A stretch of 7,707 nucleotides of DNA from DQTL01 sp964396505 (GTDB taxonomy: Bacteria > Bacteroidota > Bacteroidia > Flavobacteriales > Flavobacteriaceae), in contig CAYNFJ010000098.1 in the NCBI GenBank assembly GCA_964396505.1, forward strand, positions 1-7,707, given 5' to 3'. A program made the position numbers and the translations under genes. The notes under the pieces are model-generated. The model was not told the DNA's origin. It saw nothing but the letters and a program-made list of their open reading frames with translations, and did no database searches. Positions 1 to 6,462 of this stretch are shown in pieces. The first letter of the stretch is position 1. Each line of letters starts with the position of its first letter.

Positions 1-760
1 TTATTATGCCAGATTTAACAGTCTGGACGAAAATAGTATGGAGCGTTTAGTGCTTTCCAACGGTGATAGATCAGAAGCGTCTGTAAAAGATCAAAAAGAT
101 GTTATTGTTCATGGGGTAAACGGACGTTCGATTAAAGCTAAGACAAAGAAACAGAGAGATATGGTGCGTGAATTGGTGAAGAACGATATGCTTTTTGCAG
201 TAGGACCTGCCGGAACCGGAAAAACCTATACGGCTGTTGCCATTGCAGTTAAAGCATTGAAGAATAAAGAGGTACGACGTATCGTATTGACACGGCCAGC
301 TGTTGAAGCCGGAGAAAACTTAGGGTTTTTACCCGGTGATCTGAAGGAAAAATTAGACCCTTATATGCAACCCTTATACGATGCTTTAAGAGATATGATT
401 CCGTTTCAAAAATTGGAATCGTATATTGAAAAAGGAGTAATTCAAATAGCCCCATTGGCTTTTATGCGCGGTCGTACCTTAGATGATTCTTTTGTCATTT
501 TGGATGAAGCCCAAAATACGACGCACAATCAAATGAAAATGTTCTTAACCAGAATGGGAAAAAATGCTAAATTTATTATTACCGGTGACCCCGGTCAAAT
601 AGATTTGCCTAAAAAACAAATTTCAGGGCTTAAGGAATCGCTATTGGCGCTTAAAAATATCTCCGGCATATCCATTGTTCATTTGGATGATAAAGATGTG
701 ATGCGACATCGATTGGTGAAGAAGATCATTACTGCTTATAAAGCATTGGAGTTGGAATAA
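1..760 (+). CDS. PhoH-family ATPase, 5' end cut by the window edge
   Basis: Cytoplasmic P-loop NTPase of the PhoH family (PhoH/YbeZ type), a family linked to RNA metabolism and, in many bacteria, to the endoribonuclease YbeY. The first ATG is at 38, but the frame is open from base 2 with no stop, and those 12 codons encode the family-like stretch RFNSLDENS. The real start is therefore upstream and the ATG at 38 is internal. Counting from the first visible codon (252 residues), Walker A GPAGTGKT is at 68-75, the TRPAVEAGENLGFLPG segment at about 97-112, Walker B VILDEAQN at 165-172, the GDPGQID motif at 195-201 and the RHR arginine motif at 235-237. All ATPase motifs are intact. Only the N-terminal part, roughly 70 residues by comparison with the family, is missing. 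The stop at 758-760 is followed by a hairpin terminator shared with the convergent S8 peptidase gene. The family call is very sure; the exact RNA-related role is inferred. Confidence 0.96.
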   Translation, partial: YYARFNSLDENSMERLVLSNGDRSEASVKDQKDVIVHGVNGRSIKAKTKKQRDMVRELVKNDMLFAVGPAGTGKTYTAVAIAVKALKNKEVRRIVLTRPAVEAGENLGFLPGDLKEKLDPYMQPLYDALRDMIPFQKLESYIEKGVIQIAPLAFMRGRTLDDSFVILDEAQNTTHNQMKMFLTRMGKNAKFIITGDPGQIDLPKKQISGLKESLLALKNISGISIVHLDDKDVMRHRLVKKIITAYKALELE

Positions 761-798
761 TATCATCTTGACGCATTTACTACGGGAATTCAGGATAT

Positions 799-838
799 AA
801 AAAAGAGGGCTTCAAATTTATTTTGAAGCCATCTTTTT
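799..838. terminator. Bidirectional intrinsic terminator between phoH-family and S8 peptidase genes
   Basis: A perfect 9-bp stem, GGCTTCAAA (808-816) with TTTGAAGCC (822-830), encloses the 5-nt loop TTTAT. It has an A-run on the left (799-804) and a T-run on the right (834-838), so it can work in both directions. It sits 48 nt after the + strand stop and 25 nt after the - strand stop of the two convergent genes. Confidence 0.88.
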
Positions 839-854
839 ATATAAGCATTATAAT

Positions 855-2342
855 CTAATAGCCTCTTACCGCTTTAAGAGCATCGATATTTCCATATCCA
901 AAATCGCTGCTTTCGAAAGGATAAAGAGCGGCAGCCCATTTCATTCTTGCCAAAACTTGTTCTCTTGACCAAGAAGGATATTTAGCCCAGATTAACGCAG
1001 CAATACCGGCAGTAGAAGCCGTTGCTACAGAGGAACCTCCAAAATAGTTACTGGTATTATTGTAATAACCCGTAACCGGCTGATGATGATTGTTGTCGCG
1101 CTCCATCACATAGGTAAAATCAATGGCAGCACCGTAATGGCATACATCACATTCATCGTATTGTGTATTTTCTTCTACACCGGTAACGGCAATAGTTTGG
1201 CTCATACTGGCAGGGAAAATAACCGGATACCAATTGGTATAAGACGTAGAAGTACCACCGGCAGCCAATATCATTTTATTTTTGCTATAAGCATATTGTA
1301 CCGCATCGGCAATATTCCCGATAGACCAAGGATATCCAATAGACATAGAAATAATCTTCACATCACTTCTTACGGCTAATTCTTGTAAAGCTTTGGTCAC
1401 GCCTTTTCTTTCGTGATATCCGTTAAGGACAACATCGTGGGTGCCTCTATAGGATATTAAATTACATTCATAAGCCACGCCTACCGGTAAACCGGAGTTG
1501 TTATCAGGAGCGGCAACAGAGCAACAAGAGCTGGTTCCGTGACCACATTTATCGTGATAGCCATCTGTATGGGTAGCCCACCATTTCCAAGAATCGACAT
1601 AAGTTCCGTATTTTTGAATATATCTTCCGGAGTAATAATCATCAAATTTATAACCCATATTGGGTTGATAATCGGACACGCCGGTATCAATAACACCGAC
1701 ACCGATACCACGTCCTTTGCTATATTGCCAAGCTTTGTTAATATTGTGAATGTAATAATTCCAAGGGACTTTGGCGCCACTGCTCAATGTGCCGTAATCG
1801 GCTTCATATATATAATCTGATCCGGTAGCACATCCGGAGTCACTGCGTTCAGCAGATTGAGTGGGTAATTCATAACCGGTAGGCTCTAAATATCGGATAT
1901 TACCTAATTCTCGTAGTTTGGCAATGGTACTGTATTGGGTTACCAGAATGTCAAAGTAGTTCAATACATCATTATCGTAGATAAGAATGTCTTTTTCTTT
2001 TTTATGCTCGTTGGCTAAGATAAGATTGATAAGTTGTTTTTTTTCTAAGACTAAAGAAGTGGATCTGTTTTCGTCAAAACTAGAGGAGCCATATCCTACA
2101 GAAAGAATATGATCACCATCCAATGTAGCACTCCATAAGAGTAAGTTGTCGGCATCTTTCCAATCAAATGAATTGGTAGCTTGAAAAGATTCATCAATCT
2201 TAGTTTGAATTTCAGAGGCGGTAAGTGGGGTAGTGGGGTCTTGTTGATTTTCCATTTGAGCTTTGGAGAAGTCTTGTTCGTTATCACAAGAAGTAAATGT
2301 GAGTAGAGAAAGGGTGAAAAATAAGAGTAATAATTTCTTCAT
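855..2342 (-). CDS. S8 family (subtilisin-like) serine peptidase, predicted lipoprotein
   Basis: Exported endopeptidase of the S8 subtilase family, 495 residues. Residues 1-18 form a signal peptide ending in FTSC, so Cys19 is the predicted lipidated residue. The following DNEQD is acidic, which in Bacteroidota can direct lipoproteins to the cell surface. Residues of about 20-170 look like a propeptide, with an I9-like end at LRELGNIRYLEP (143-154). The catalytic domain runs from about 195 to 490. Catalytic Asp219 lies in VIDTG, His268 in CGHGTS and Ser438 in GGSSVAT. The motif after the serine lacks the usual proline (GTSMATP reads GSSVATA). The AAGN motif that holds the oxyanion-hole Asn reads AAGG (360-363), so that Asn is replaced by Gly. 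Mature-domain cysteines are C171, C266, C273, C274, C293, C398 and C401. There is no C-terminal secretion domain. The ATG at 2342 gives a complete signal peptide and has no Shine-Dalgarno sequence. Family is certain; activity and substrate are not. Confidence 0.95.
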   Translation of the reverse strand: MKKLLLLFFTLSLLTFTSCDNEQDFSKAQMENQQDPTTPLTASEIQTKIDESFQATNSFDWKDADNLLLWSATLDGDHILSVGYGSSSFDENRSTSLVLEKKQLINLILANEHKKEKDILIYDNDVLNYFDILVTQYSTIAKLRELGNIRYLEPTGYELPTQSAERSDSGCATGSDYIYEADYGTLSSGAKVPWNYYIHNINKAWQYSKGRGIGVGVIDTGVSDYQPNMGYKFDDYYSGRYIQKYGTYVDSWKWWATHTDGYHDKCGHGTSSCCSVAAPDNNSGLPVGVAYECNLISYRGTHDVVLNGYHERKGVTKALQELAVRSDVKIISMSIGYPWSIGNIADAVQYAYSKNKMILAAGGTSTSYTNWYPVIFPASMSQTIAVTGVEENTQYDECDVCHYGAAIDFTYVMERDNNHHQPVTGYYNNTSNYFGGSSVATASTAGIAALIWAKYPSWSREQVLARMKWAAALYPFESSDFGYGNIDALKAVRGY

Positions 2343-2369
2343 GGTATGTAAATGTTTTGGTTAATGCTT

Positions 2370-2377
2370 CAAATATA
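2370..2377 (-). promoter_or_regulatory. Putative -7 element for the S8 peptidase gene
   Basis: On the minus strand these bases read TATATTTG, an exact match to the Bacteroidota -7 consensus TAnnTTTG. It lies 27 nt before the ATG, giving a leader of about 20 nt. No good -33 TTG/TTTG is seen at the usual 17-23 nt spacing; the nearest TTTG (2406-2409) is 28 nt away. This is therefore a partial promoter match. Confidence 0.45.
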
Positions 2378-2392
2378 TAAATTTTTTGGTAT

Positions 2393-2427
2393 TTTGTATG
2401 GAAATCAAAGCGGAATTACTAAATTTG
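2393..2427 (+). promoter_or_regulatory. Putative promoter of the tandem tRNA-Pro genes
   Basis: The -33-like TTTG (2393-2396) and the -7 consensus TAAATTTG (2420-2427) are separated by 23 nt, the upper end of the accepted range for Bacteroidota promoters. Transcription would begin near 2432, about 13 nt before the mature 5' end of the first tRNA. It lies head-to-head with the S8 gene promoter. Confidence 0.6.
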
Positions 2428-2444
2428 CACTCCAAAAATATTGT

Positions 2445-2518
2445 CGGGATGTGGCGCAGCCCGGTAGCGTACTTGCATGGGGTGCAAGGGGTCGCAGGTT
2501 CAAATCCTGTCATCCCGA
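2445..2518 (+). tRNA. tRNA-Pro, anticodon GGG
   Basis: A 74-nt cloverleaf reads off by eye. The acceptor stem CGGGATG (2445-2451) pairs with CATCCCG (2511-2517). The D-stem is GCGC/GCGT with one G-U pair. The anticodon stem CTTGC/GCAAG (2472-2476, 2484-2488) holds the loop ATGGGGT with GGG at 2479-2481. The T-arm is GCAGG-TTCAAAT-CCTGT. C1-G72 and discriminator A73 are proline identity features. CCA is not encoded and must be added after transcription. It would decode CCC and CCU. G37 follows G36, the recognition context of the TrmD methyltransferase encoded at 5787-6458. Confidence 0.97.
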
Positions 2519-2519
2519 C
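2490..2519 (+). repeat. 30-bp direct repeat, copy 1 (tRNA-Pro 3' half)
   Basis: Bases 2490-2519 are identical to 2615-2644. The repeat covers the variable loop, T-arm, 3' acceptor strand and discriminator plus one base. It reflects the paralogy of the two tRNA genes rather than an attachment site, since no integrase is present. Recombination between copies would delete 125 bp, including one isoacceptor and the hairpin. Confidence 0.9.
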
Positions 2520-2528
2520 AATGTTTTA

Positions 2529-2567
2529 CCAAACTGATTTTCTTGAGATTTCAGTTTGGTTTTTTTA
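2529..2567 (+). terminator. Intrinsic-terminator-like hairpin between the two tRNA-Pro genes
   Basis: The 9-bp stem CCAAACTGA (2529-2537) pairs with TCAGTTTGG (2551-2559), followed by eight Ts (2560-2567). It begins 11 nt after the first tRNA, and its T-run ends 2 nt before the second. I see no TAnnTTTG promoter between hairpin and second tRNA, so the second gene probably depends on readthrough or on an unseen promoter. Confidence 0.82.
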
Positions 2568-2569
2568 TT

Positions 2570-2644
<75 letters not shown>

Positions 2645-2659
2645 TCTTTAGGGTCTTAT

Positions 2660-2694
2660 AAAAAAAGCCTTTCAATAACTGAAAGGCTTTTTTT
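2660..2694. terminator. Bidirectional terminator between tRNA-Pro(CGG) and the S46 peptidase gene
   Basis: The stem AGCCTTTCA (2666-2674) pairs with TGAAAGGCT (2680-2688) around the loop ATAAC. It is extended to 15 bp by the flanking A-run and T-run. It ends the tRNA unit 16 nt after the second tRNA on the + strand, and the peptidase transcript about 11 nt after its stop on the - strand. Confidence 0.9.
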
Positions 2695-2705
2695 ATATTC
2701 GAAAA

Positions 2706-4919
2706 TTATTTTTTCTTGCGTCTTTTTTTCTTTTTTGATTTTTTCTTAGATGCTTTTGTTTGCATCTTTTTGGGATGAACAATGGTGAGTTCATCAATTA
2801 AATTGCGGGCATTACCAAATTTATCGATGATAAACAGTACATAACGGGCATCTACCATAATACTCATACAGACTTCAGGTTTGTAGAAAATATCTTCCAT
2901 AGTTCCTTCCCAAACACCGTCAAATGCCAATCCGATGAGATTACCATTTGCATCGATTACGGGACTTCCGGAATTTCCTCCGGTAATATGATTGGTAGCT
3001 AGATAGCAGACCGGCATTTTACCGTTTTCACCATATTGACCATAATCTTTTTTATTGTAGAGGTCTATCAGTTTTTGAGGTACATCAAATTCGTAATCAC
3101 CGGGCTTGTATTTTTCAATGACACCACTTAAATGTGTTTGAGGCTCGTAATAAACGGCATCTTTGGGATAGTAACCTTTTACTTTTCCGTAAGCTACACG
3201 CAAGGTGCTATTGGCATCCGGATAAAACTTTTTCTCAGGAAAGACAATCATTTGGGCTTGCATATACAAACGCATGAGGTTTTGAATTTCGGTATCCAAT
3301 TGATTGTAAGGTGCACTTACATTTTGATCAATTAATACTTTTTGTGAATTAGCCATTTTAAAAGCCTTGTCTTGGTCTAGTGTCGCTTTTAAGTCTTTGA
3401 AATCTCCATTGATTAAGGCAAGGGTTTTATTAGCATCGGTAAGTATGGTATGGGTATAAAGATCTTTGGCTAAATCAGTAGCAGATTCTTTGCTCAAAGC
3501 ATCTAAAATATCCTTGCTCACGTATTTTTTATCGACATTTTTAACATATAAGTCGATAAGTGTGGCAAAAACTTCTTGATCTATTTCCGGATCAAAATCT
3601 TTGTACATTCCCTTAATATAATCAGCGTAGCGCCCTTTGTATTGATTGTACACCGCATCGCCGGCACGTTCGTGTAGTTGTTCTAACTGAGCGACTAAAG
3701 TAGCGATGAGTGTCAAATCGGTATTTCTAGAGAATATCTCAGAGTTATAATCCAATAGGACACCATAGGGTTCAATTTCGGCATATAATTTTTTGAGTTT
3801 GGGTAATAGTTGCCCGTATTTGGCTTTGAGTTTTGGATCGGCATTGATACGTTTGGTAAATTCTGCTTCGTATTTTTCTTTTTCTGCTACGGCATTAAAT
3901 TTTTTCAATCCCTTACTTTCTCCTATCCAAAATTTCCAATAATTGGCAATTCCGGCAAATTTGGAAGCGTATTTTAATCTGGTTGCTTCATCTTTACGCA
4001 TTTTTTTATCCAATACAGCCAAGGAAGCTTCACGAACTTTTACACGAGTTGGATTTCTAGCATCCATTTTGGATTTAACGGCATAAGAGGTTAAATACTC
4101 GTTGGTTCTACCCGGGAAACCCATTACCATTGTAAAATCTCCTTCTTTTACTCCGTCTATAGAAATAGGTAAAAAATGTTTGGGTTTGTAGGGTTTGTTA
4201 TTTGGATTGTAATCAGCAGGAAGATTGTTTTCATCTGCATAGATTCTGAAAATAGAGAAATCTCCGGTATGACGAGGCCACATCCAGTTGTCTGTATCCG
4301 AACCGAATTTGCCAATACTTTGAGGGGGCGTTCCTACCAATCGTACATCTCTATAAGTGGTTTGAATAAATAAGAAATATTGATTTCCTTTGAAGAAAGT
4401 ACTGACTCTTGCTGTTTGATAGGCTTCTTTTTGTGCGCCGGCTTGTACTTTTCGCTTATTTTTGTCTATTACAGATTGTCTTTCTTGTGCGCTCATCTCA
4501 TCGGTTACGCCTTCTAAGACTTGCGATGTTACATCTGTAATGCTGTTGATAAATGTGGCGGTAAGTCCTTCAGACGGAAGTTCTTCATCGAACGATTTTG
4601 CCCAAAAACCATCTCTTAGATAGTTGTTTTCCATAGTTGATAAGGACTGGATTGCATCAAAACCACAATGGTGATTGGTAAAGAGTAATCCATTTGGAGA
4701 AACTACCTCAGAGGTACATCCTCTACCAAAAATAGCAATGGCGTCTTTGATACTTTCGTGGTTGTAACTATAAATGTCTTCTGCGCTAATCTTCATTCCC
4801 ATTGCCTGCATGTCGGCTTCGTTTTGTGCAATTAGATTAGGCATCCACATACCTTCTTGAGCCCGGCTTGTCTGTGTAATAAACAATACAAACACGGCTA
4901 AATACTTGAAATATTTCAT
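2706..4919 (-). CDS. S46 family dipeptidyl-peptidase, DPP7-like
   Basis: Exported serine exopeptidase that removes dipeptides from peptide N-termini, 737 residues. Residues 1-20 form a signal peptide with likely cleavage at RA|QEG. The chymotrypsin-like halves flank a long helical insert (about 275-560). His84 lies in TNHHC, Asp220 in RHTGDFSIFR and Ser650 in TGGNSGSPV, so the triad is complete. Eighteen residues after the serine, LAFDGVW has Gly668. In P. gingivalis enzymes this place is Gly in DPP7, which accepts hydrophobic P1 residues, and Arg in DPP11, which prefers Asp/Glu. This protein therefore resembles DPP7. The last 21 residues (717-737) contain 15 Lys/Arg, an unusual basic tail beyond the normal family end near VHP. 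The start at 4919 gives a complete signal peptide and lacks a Shine-Dalgarno sequence. A possible -7 element lies 24 nt upstream. DPP7-like specificity is inferred from one residue. Confidence 0.96.
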   Translation of the reverse strand: MKYFKYLAVFVLFITQTSRAQEGMWMPNLIAQNEADMQAMGMKISAEDIYSYNHESIKDAIAIFGRGCTSEVVSPNGLLFTNHHCGFDAIQSLSTMENNYLRDGFWAKSFDEELPSEGLTATFINSITDVTSQVLEGVTDEMSAQERQSVIDKNKRKVQAGAQKEAYQTARVSTFFKGNQYFLFIQTTYRDVRLVGTPPQSIGKFGSDTDNWMWPRHTGDFSIFRIYADENNLPADYNPNNKPYKPKHFLPISIDGVKEGDFTMVMGFPGRTNEYLTSYAVKSKMDARNPTRVKVREASLAVLDKKMRKDEATRLKYASKFAGIANYWKFWIGESKGLKKFNAVAEKEKYEAEFTKRINADPKLKAKYGQLLPKLKKLYAEIEPYGVLLDYNSEIFSRNTDLTLIATLVAQLEQLHERAGDAVYNQYKGRYADYIKGMYKDFDPEIDQEVFATLIDLYVKNVDKKYVSKDILDALSKESATDLAKDLYTHTILTDANKTLALINGDFKDLKATLDQDKAFKMANSQKVLIDQNVSAPYNQLDTEIQNLMRLYMQAQMIVFPEKKFYPDANSTLRVAYGKVKGYYPKDAVYYEPQTHLSGVIEKYKPGDYEFDVPQKLIDLYNKKDYGQYGENGKMPVCYLATNHITGGNSGSPVIDANGNLIGLAFDGVWEGTMEDIFYKPEVCMSIMVDARYVLFIIDKFGNARNLIDELTIVHPKKMQTKASKKKSKKKKRRKKK

Positions 4920-4942
4920 AAAAATTGATTTAAAATGATGGA

Positions 4943-4950
4943 CAAAGTTA
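4943..4950 (-). promoter_or_regulatory. Putative -7 element for the S46 peptidase gene
   Basis: The minus strand reads TAACTTTG, a match to TAnnTTTG, 23 nt before the start codon. No TTTG is found at the proper -33 spacing. Upstream lie two 8-bp direct repeats (4949-4956 and 4963-4970) and two TTTAAC repeats 11 bp apart (4978-4983 and 4989-4994), which could be regulator sites. Confidence 0.45.
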
Positions 4951-5012
4951 GCTTTTCTTACGTAGCTTTTTATACTGTTTAACGATTATTTAACAATTCT
5001 GAACTCAAAGCT

Positions 5013-5378
5013 TTAATACTGACCGGTGGCTAATAAGGTTAAGGTACAAGCAAGTTCATAGGAAATGCCTTGTTCATCCAACAGCTCCATTAATTCCGGA
5101 TTTTCAGTACCGGGATTAAACAGTACCCGTTGGGGTTGTAGGGATAGTATGTAGTTGTAATACTCTTTTTGCCTGTTGGGATTCAAATATAAAGTTACCG
5201 TGTGGATATCGGGGTAGGGACGTAATTGAGTATCTATAGGGATAGAAGCAACTGAACCACTTCTTAATCCAAAGGCTACTGTGGGGATATTGTTTTCGGT
5301 AAGTCGAAGAATGGCCAAATTGGAATATCGATTAGGCTTTAAGGAGGCTCCCAGAACCAGTGTTTTTTTAGCTTTCAT
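5013..5378 (-). CDS. CoA-binding domain protein (YccU-like, CoA_binding_2)
   Basis: Small cytoplasmic single-domain Rossmann protein of 121 residues, the usual size for the family. It opens with the nucleotide-binding motif TLVLGAS (6-12) followed by PNRYSNLA (15-22). A second strand is at IPTVAFG (31-37). The conserved FNPGTENPEL is at 87-96 and the ELACTLTLL segment containing Cys111 at 108-116. Family members resemble the CoA-binding domain of succinyl-CoA synthetases, but no reaction is established for the stand-alone proteins, so no pathway is proposed. The start at 5378 places the Rossmann motif at the normal distance from the N-terminus. It is followed after 93 nt by the S46 gene on the same strand with no clear terminator between, so partial co-transcription is possible. 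No TAnnTTTG promoter is visible in its leader, which shares two sequence blocks with the rpmH leader. Confidence 0.9.
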   Translation of the reverse strand: MKAKKTLVLGASLKPNRYSNLAILRLTENNIPTVAFGLRSGSVASIPIDTQLRPYPDIHTVTLYLNPNRQKEYYNYILSLQPQRVLFNPGTENPELMELLDEQGISYELACTLTLLATGQY

Positions 5379-5408
5379 AATTTTTGTGTTCTATTGTGTA
5401 ACAATTTT

Positions 5409-5431
5409 TGGCACTGTTCGTCTTAAAACGG
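5409..5431 (-). promoter_or_regulatory. Shared leader motif, copy upstream of the CoA-binding gene
   Basis: On the minus strand the blocks CCGTTTTAAG (5431-5422) and CAGTGCCA (5416-5409) are separated by 5 nt. The same two blocks occur in the same order in the rpmH leader (5734-5701) with a 16-nt separation. Function is unknown; this is a pattern only. Confidence 0.35.
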
Positions 5432-5448
5432 TAGTACTATAATTGGTT

Positions 5449-5498
5449 TTAAAAACAAAAAAAACGCCTACAAATATTGTGGGCGCTTTTTATTTTTT
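5449..5498. terminator. Intrinsic terminator downstream of rpmH
   Basis: The 9-bp stem CGCCTACAA (5465-5473) pairs with TTGTGGGCG (5477-5485), including one G-U pair, around the loop ATA. It is flanked by an A-rich stretch on the left and T-runs on the right. On the minus strand it starts 28 nt after the rpmH stop and separates rpmH from the CoA-binding gene. Confidence 0.85.
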
Positions 5499-5513
5499 TA
5501 AAACTATATCAGT

Positions 5514-5669
5514 TTATTTAGGTCTTGCTTCTGAAGAGACACTTAATTTTTTTCTTCCTTTGGCACGTCTTCTGGCTAATACTTTTCTACCTTCAGGTGT
5601 AGCCATACGTTCTCTAAATCCGTGTTTGTTTATTCTCTTTCTTCTAGATGGTTGAAAAGTTCTTTTCAT
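5514..5669 (-). CDS. rpmH: 50S ribosomal protein L34
   Basis: Highly basic 51-residue protein of the large ribosomal subunit. The translation opens MKRTFQPSRRKR and continues with the family signature HGFRERMATPEGRKVLARRRAKGRKKLSV, here given in pieces: HGFRERM at 16-22, GRKVLARRRAKGRKKL at 27-42. Length is normal for L34. The ATG at 5669 gives the universal MKRTFQP start, and the stop is at 5514-5516. It has its own good promoter (5739-5768), a leader of about 64 nt and a hairpin terminator 28 nt downstream, so it can form a monocistronic unit. trmD lies 117 nt upstream on the same strand without an obvious terminator, so readthrough from trmD is also possible. The gene is too short for many length cut-offs but is unmistakable. 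Confidence 0.98.
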   Translation of the reverse strand: MKRTFQPSRRKRINKHGFRERMATPEGRKVLARRRAKGRKKLSVSSEARPK

Positions 5670-5700
5670 TACCTGTGCTTTTAATGTTTATAATTTATTA

Positions 5701-5734
5701 TGGCACTGACTTAATAGTACGGTGCTTAAAACGG
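5701..5734 (-). promoter_or_regulatory. Shared leader motif, copy in the rpmH 5' leader
   Basis: On the minus strand the blocks CCGTTTTAAG (5734-5725) and CAGTGCCA (5708-5701) sit at the start of the predicted rpmH transcript. The intervening bases allow a weak hairpin (GCAC with GTGC and ACT with AGT). The same blocks recur at 5431-5409. Function is unknown. Confidence 0.35.
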
Positions 5735-5738
5735 ATTG

Positions 5739-5768
5739 CAAAGATACAATTAGTTTTATTTATTGCAA
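5739..5768 (-). promoter_or_regulatory. Putative promoter of rpmH
   Basis: Minus strand: -33 TTG (5768-5766), a 19-nt spacer, then TATCTTTG (5746-5739), fitting the Bacteroidota consensus TTG-N17-23-TAnnTTTG. Transcription would start near 5733, leaving a leader of about 64 nt before the rpmH ATG. This is the best promoter match in the window. Confidence 0.75.
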
Positions 5769-5786
5769 GAGATAATTAAATTTTTT

Positions 5787-6458
5787 TTACAACAAGTCGG
5801 GGCGAATATTTTGGGTTCTTTTTAAGGCTTGTTCTTGTCTCCATTCTTCTATTTTCGGAAAATTTCCTGATAGTAAAATATCCGGAACTTTCAAACCTTT
5901 GTATTCGGCGGGTCGTGTATAAACTGGAGGAGCTAAAAGTCCGTCTTGAAATGAATCGGTCAGGGCAGAGGTTTCATCGCCTAATACACCCGGGATAAGT
6001 CGAATAATGCTGTCGCAGAGTACGGCAGCAGCCAATTCACCACCACTTAGCACATAATCCCCTATTGAGATTTCGCGGGTGATTAATACATCTCTCACGC
6101 GCTGGTCCACCCCCTTGTAATGTCCGGTCAGTACGATGATGTTTTTTGATAGGGATAATTGATTGGCAGTGCTTTGCGTAAGTGTAGGTGCATCGGGTGT
6201 CATATAGATGATTTCATCGTATGTTCTTTCACTTTTCAATTGTGAGATACATTTGTCAATGGGCTCAATCTGTAAAACCATTCCGGCACCTCCACCGAAT
6301 TGGTAATCGTCCACTTGCCGGTATTTGTTAGTCGTGTAGTCGCGCAAATTATGTATGTAAATCTCAACCAAACCTTTGTCTTTGGCTCTTTGAATAATGG
6401 AATGCTCAAAAGGGCTTTGTAATAATTCGGGAACTACTGTAATGATATCTATTCGCAT
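5787..6458 (-). CDS. trmD: tRNA (guanine(37)-N1)-methyltransferase
   Basis: Cytoplasmic SPOUT-class enzyme that transfers a methyl group from S-adenosylmethionine to G37 of tRNAs with G36-G37 (Pro, Leu, some Arg), which prevents +1 frameshifting. The protein has 223 residues, close to the normal 220-250. It opens MRIDIITVVPE and has DDYQFGGGAGMV at 50-61. The knotted cofactor site includes TGHYKGVDQRV (111-121), SIGDYVLSGGEL (131-142) and RLIPGVLG (153-160). The catalytic Asp is expected at D168 in DSFQDGLL, with R153 as the partner Arg by comparison with the H. influenzae enzyme (R154, D169). The end WRQEQALKRT...RPDLL is typical. The start at 6458 is 9 nt after the prmC stop, which argues for an operon. 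A TTG-N21-TAAATTTG promoter match overlaps the prmC end. Confidence 0.98.
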   Translation of the reverse strand: MRIDIITVVPELLQSPFEHSIIQRAKDKGLVEIYIHNLRDYTTNKYRQVDDYQFGGGAGMVLQIEPIDKCISQLKSERTYDEIIYMTPDAPTLTQSTANQLSLSKNIIVLTGHYKGVDQRVRDVLITREISIGDYVLSGGELAAAVLCDSIIRLIPGVLGDETSALTDSFQDGLLAPPVYTRPAEYKGLKVPDILLSGNFPKIEEWRQEQALKRTQNIRPDLL

Positions 6459-6462
6459 AGGG

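Noticed and set aside
38..760. Starting the PhoH-family gene at the ATG at 38
   Set aside because: The frame is open to the window edge and the 12 upstream codons encode family-like sequence, so the gene is 5'-truncated by the window rather than short.
1083..1820. Open frames overlapping the S8 peptidase gene on the other strand or in another frame (1083-1379 +, 1481-1780 -, 1539-1820 +)
   Set aside because: They show no family features and lie wholly within a well-supported gene; they are shadow frames.
2706..4919. DPP11 (Asp/Glu-specific) identity for the S46 peptidase
   Set aside because: The key arginine is replaced by Gly668.
5443..5655. 70-codon + strand frame opposite rpmH
   Set aside because: It is antisense to the clear L34 gene and crosses the terminator hairpin.
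6096..6128. TrmD motif GHYKGVD in place of GHYEGID as a sign of lost activity
   Set aside because: The Lys form is, to my recollection, usual in Bacteroidota TrmD proteins, and the catalytic Asp and Arg positions are intact.
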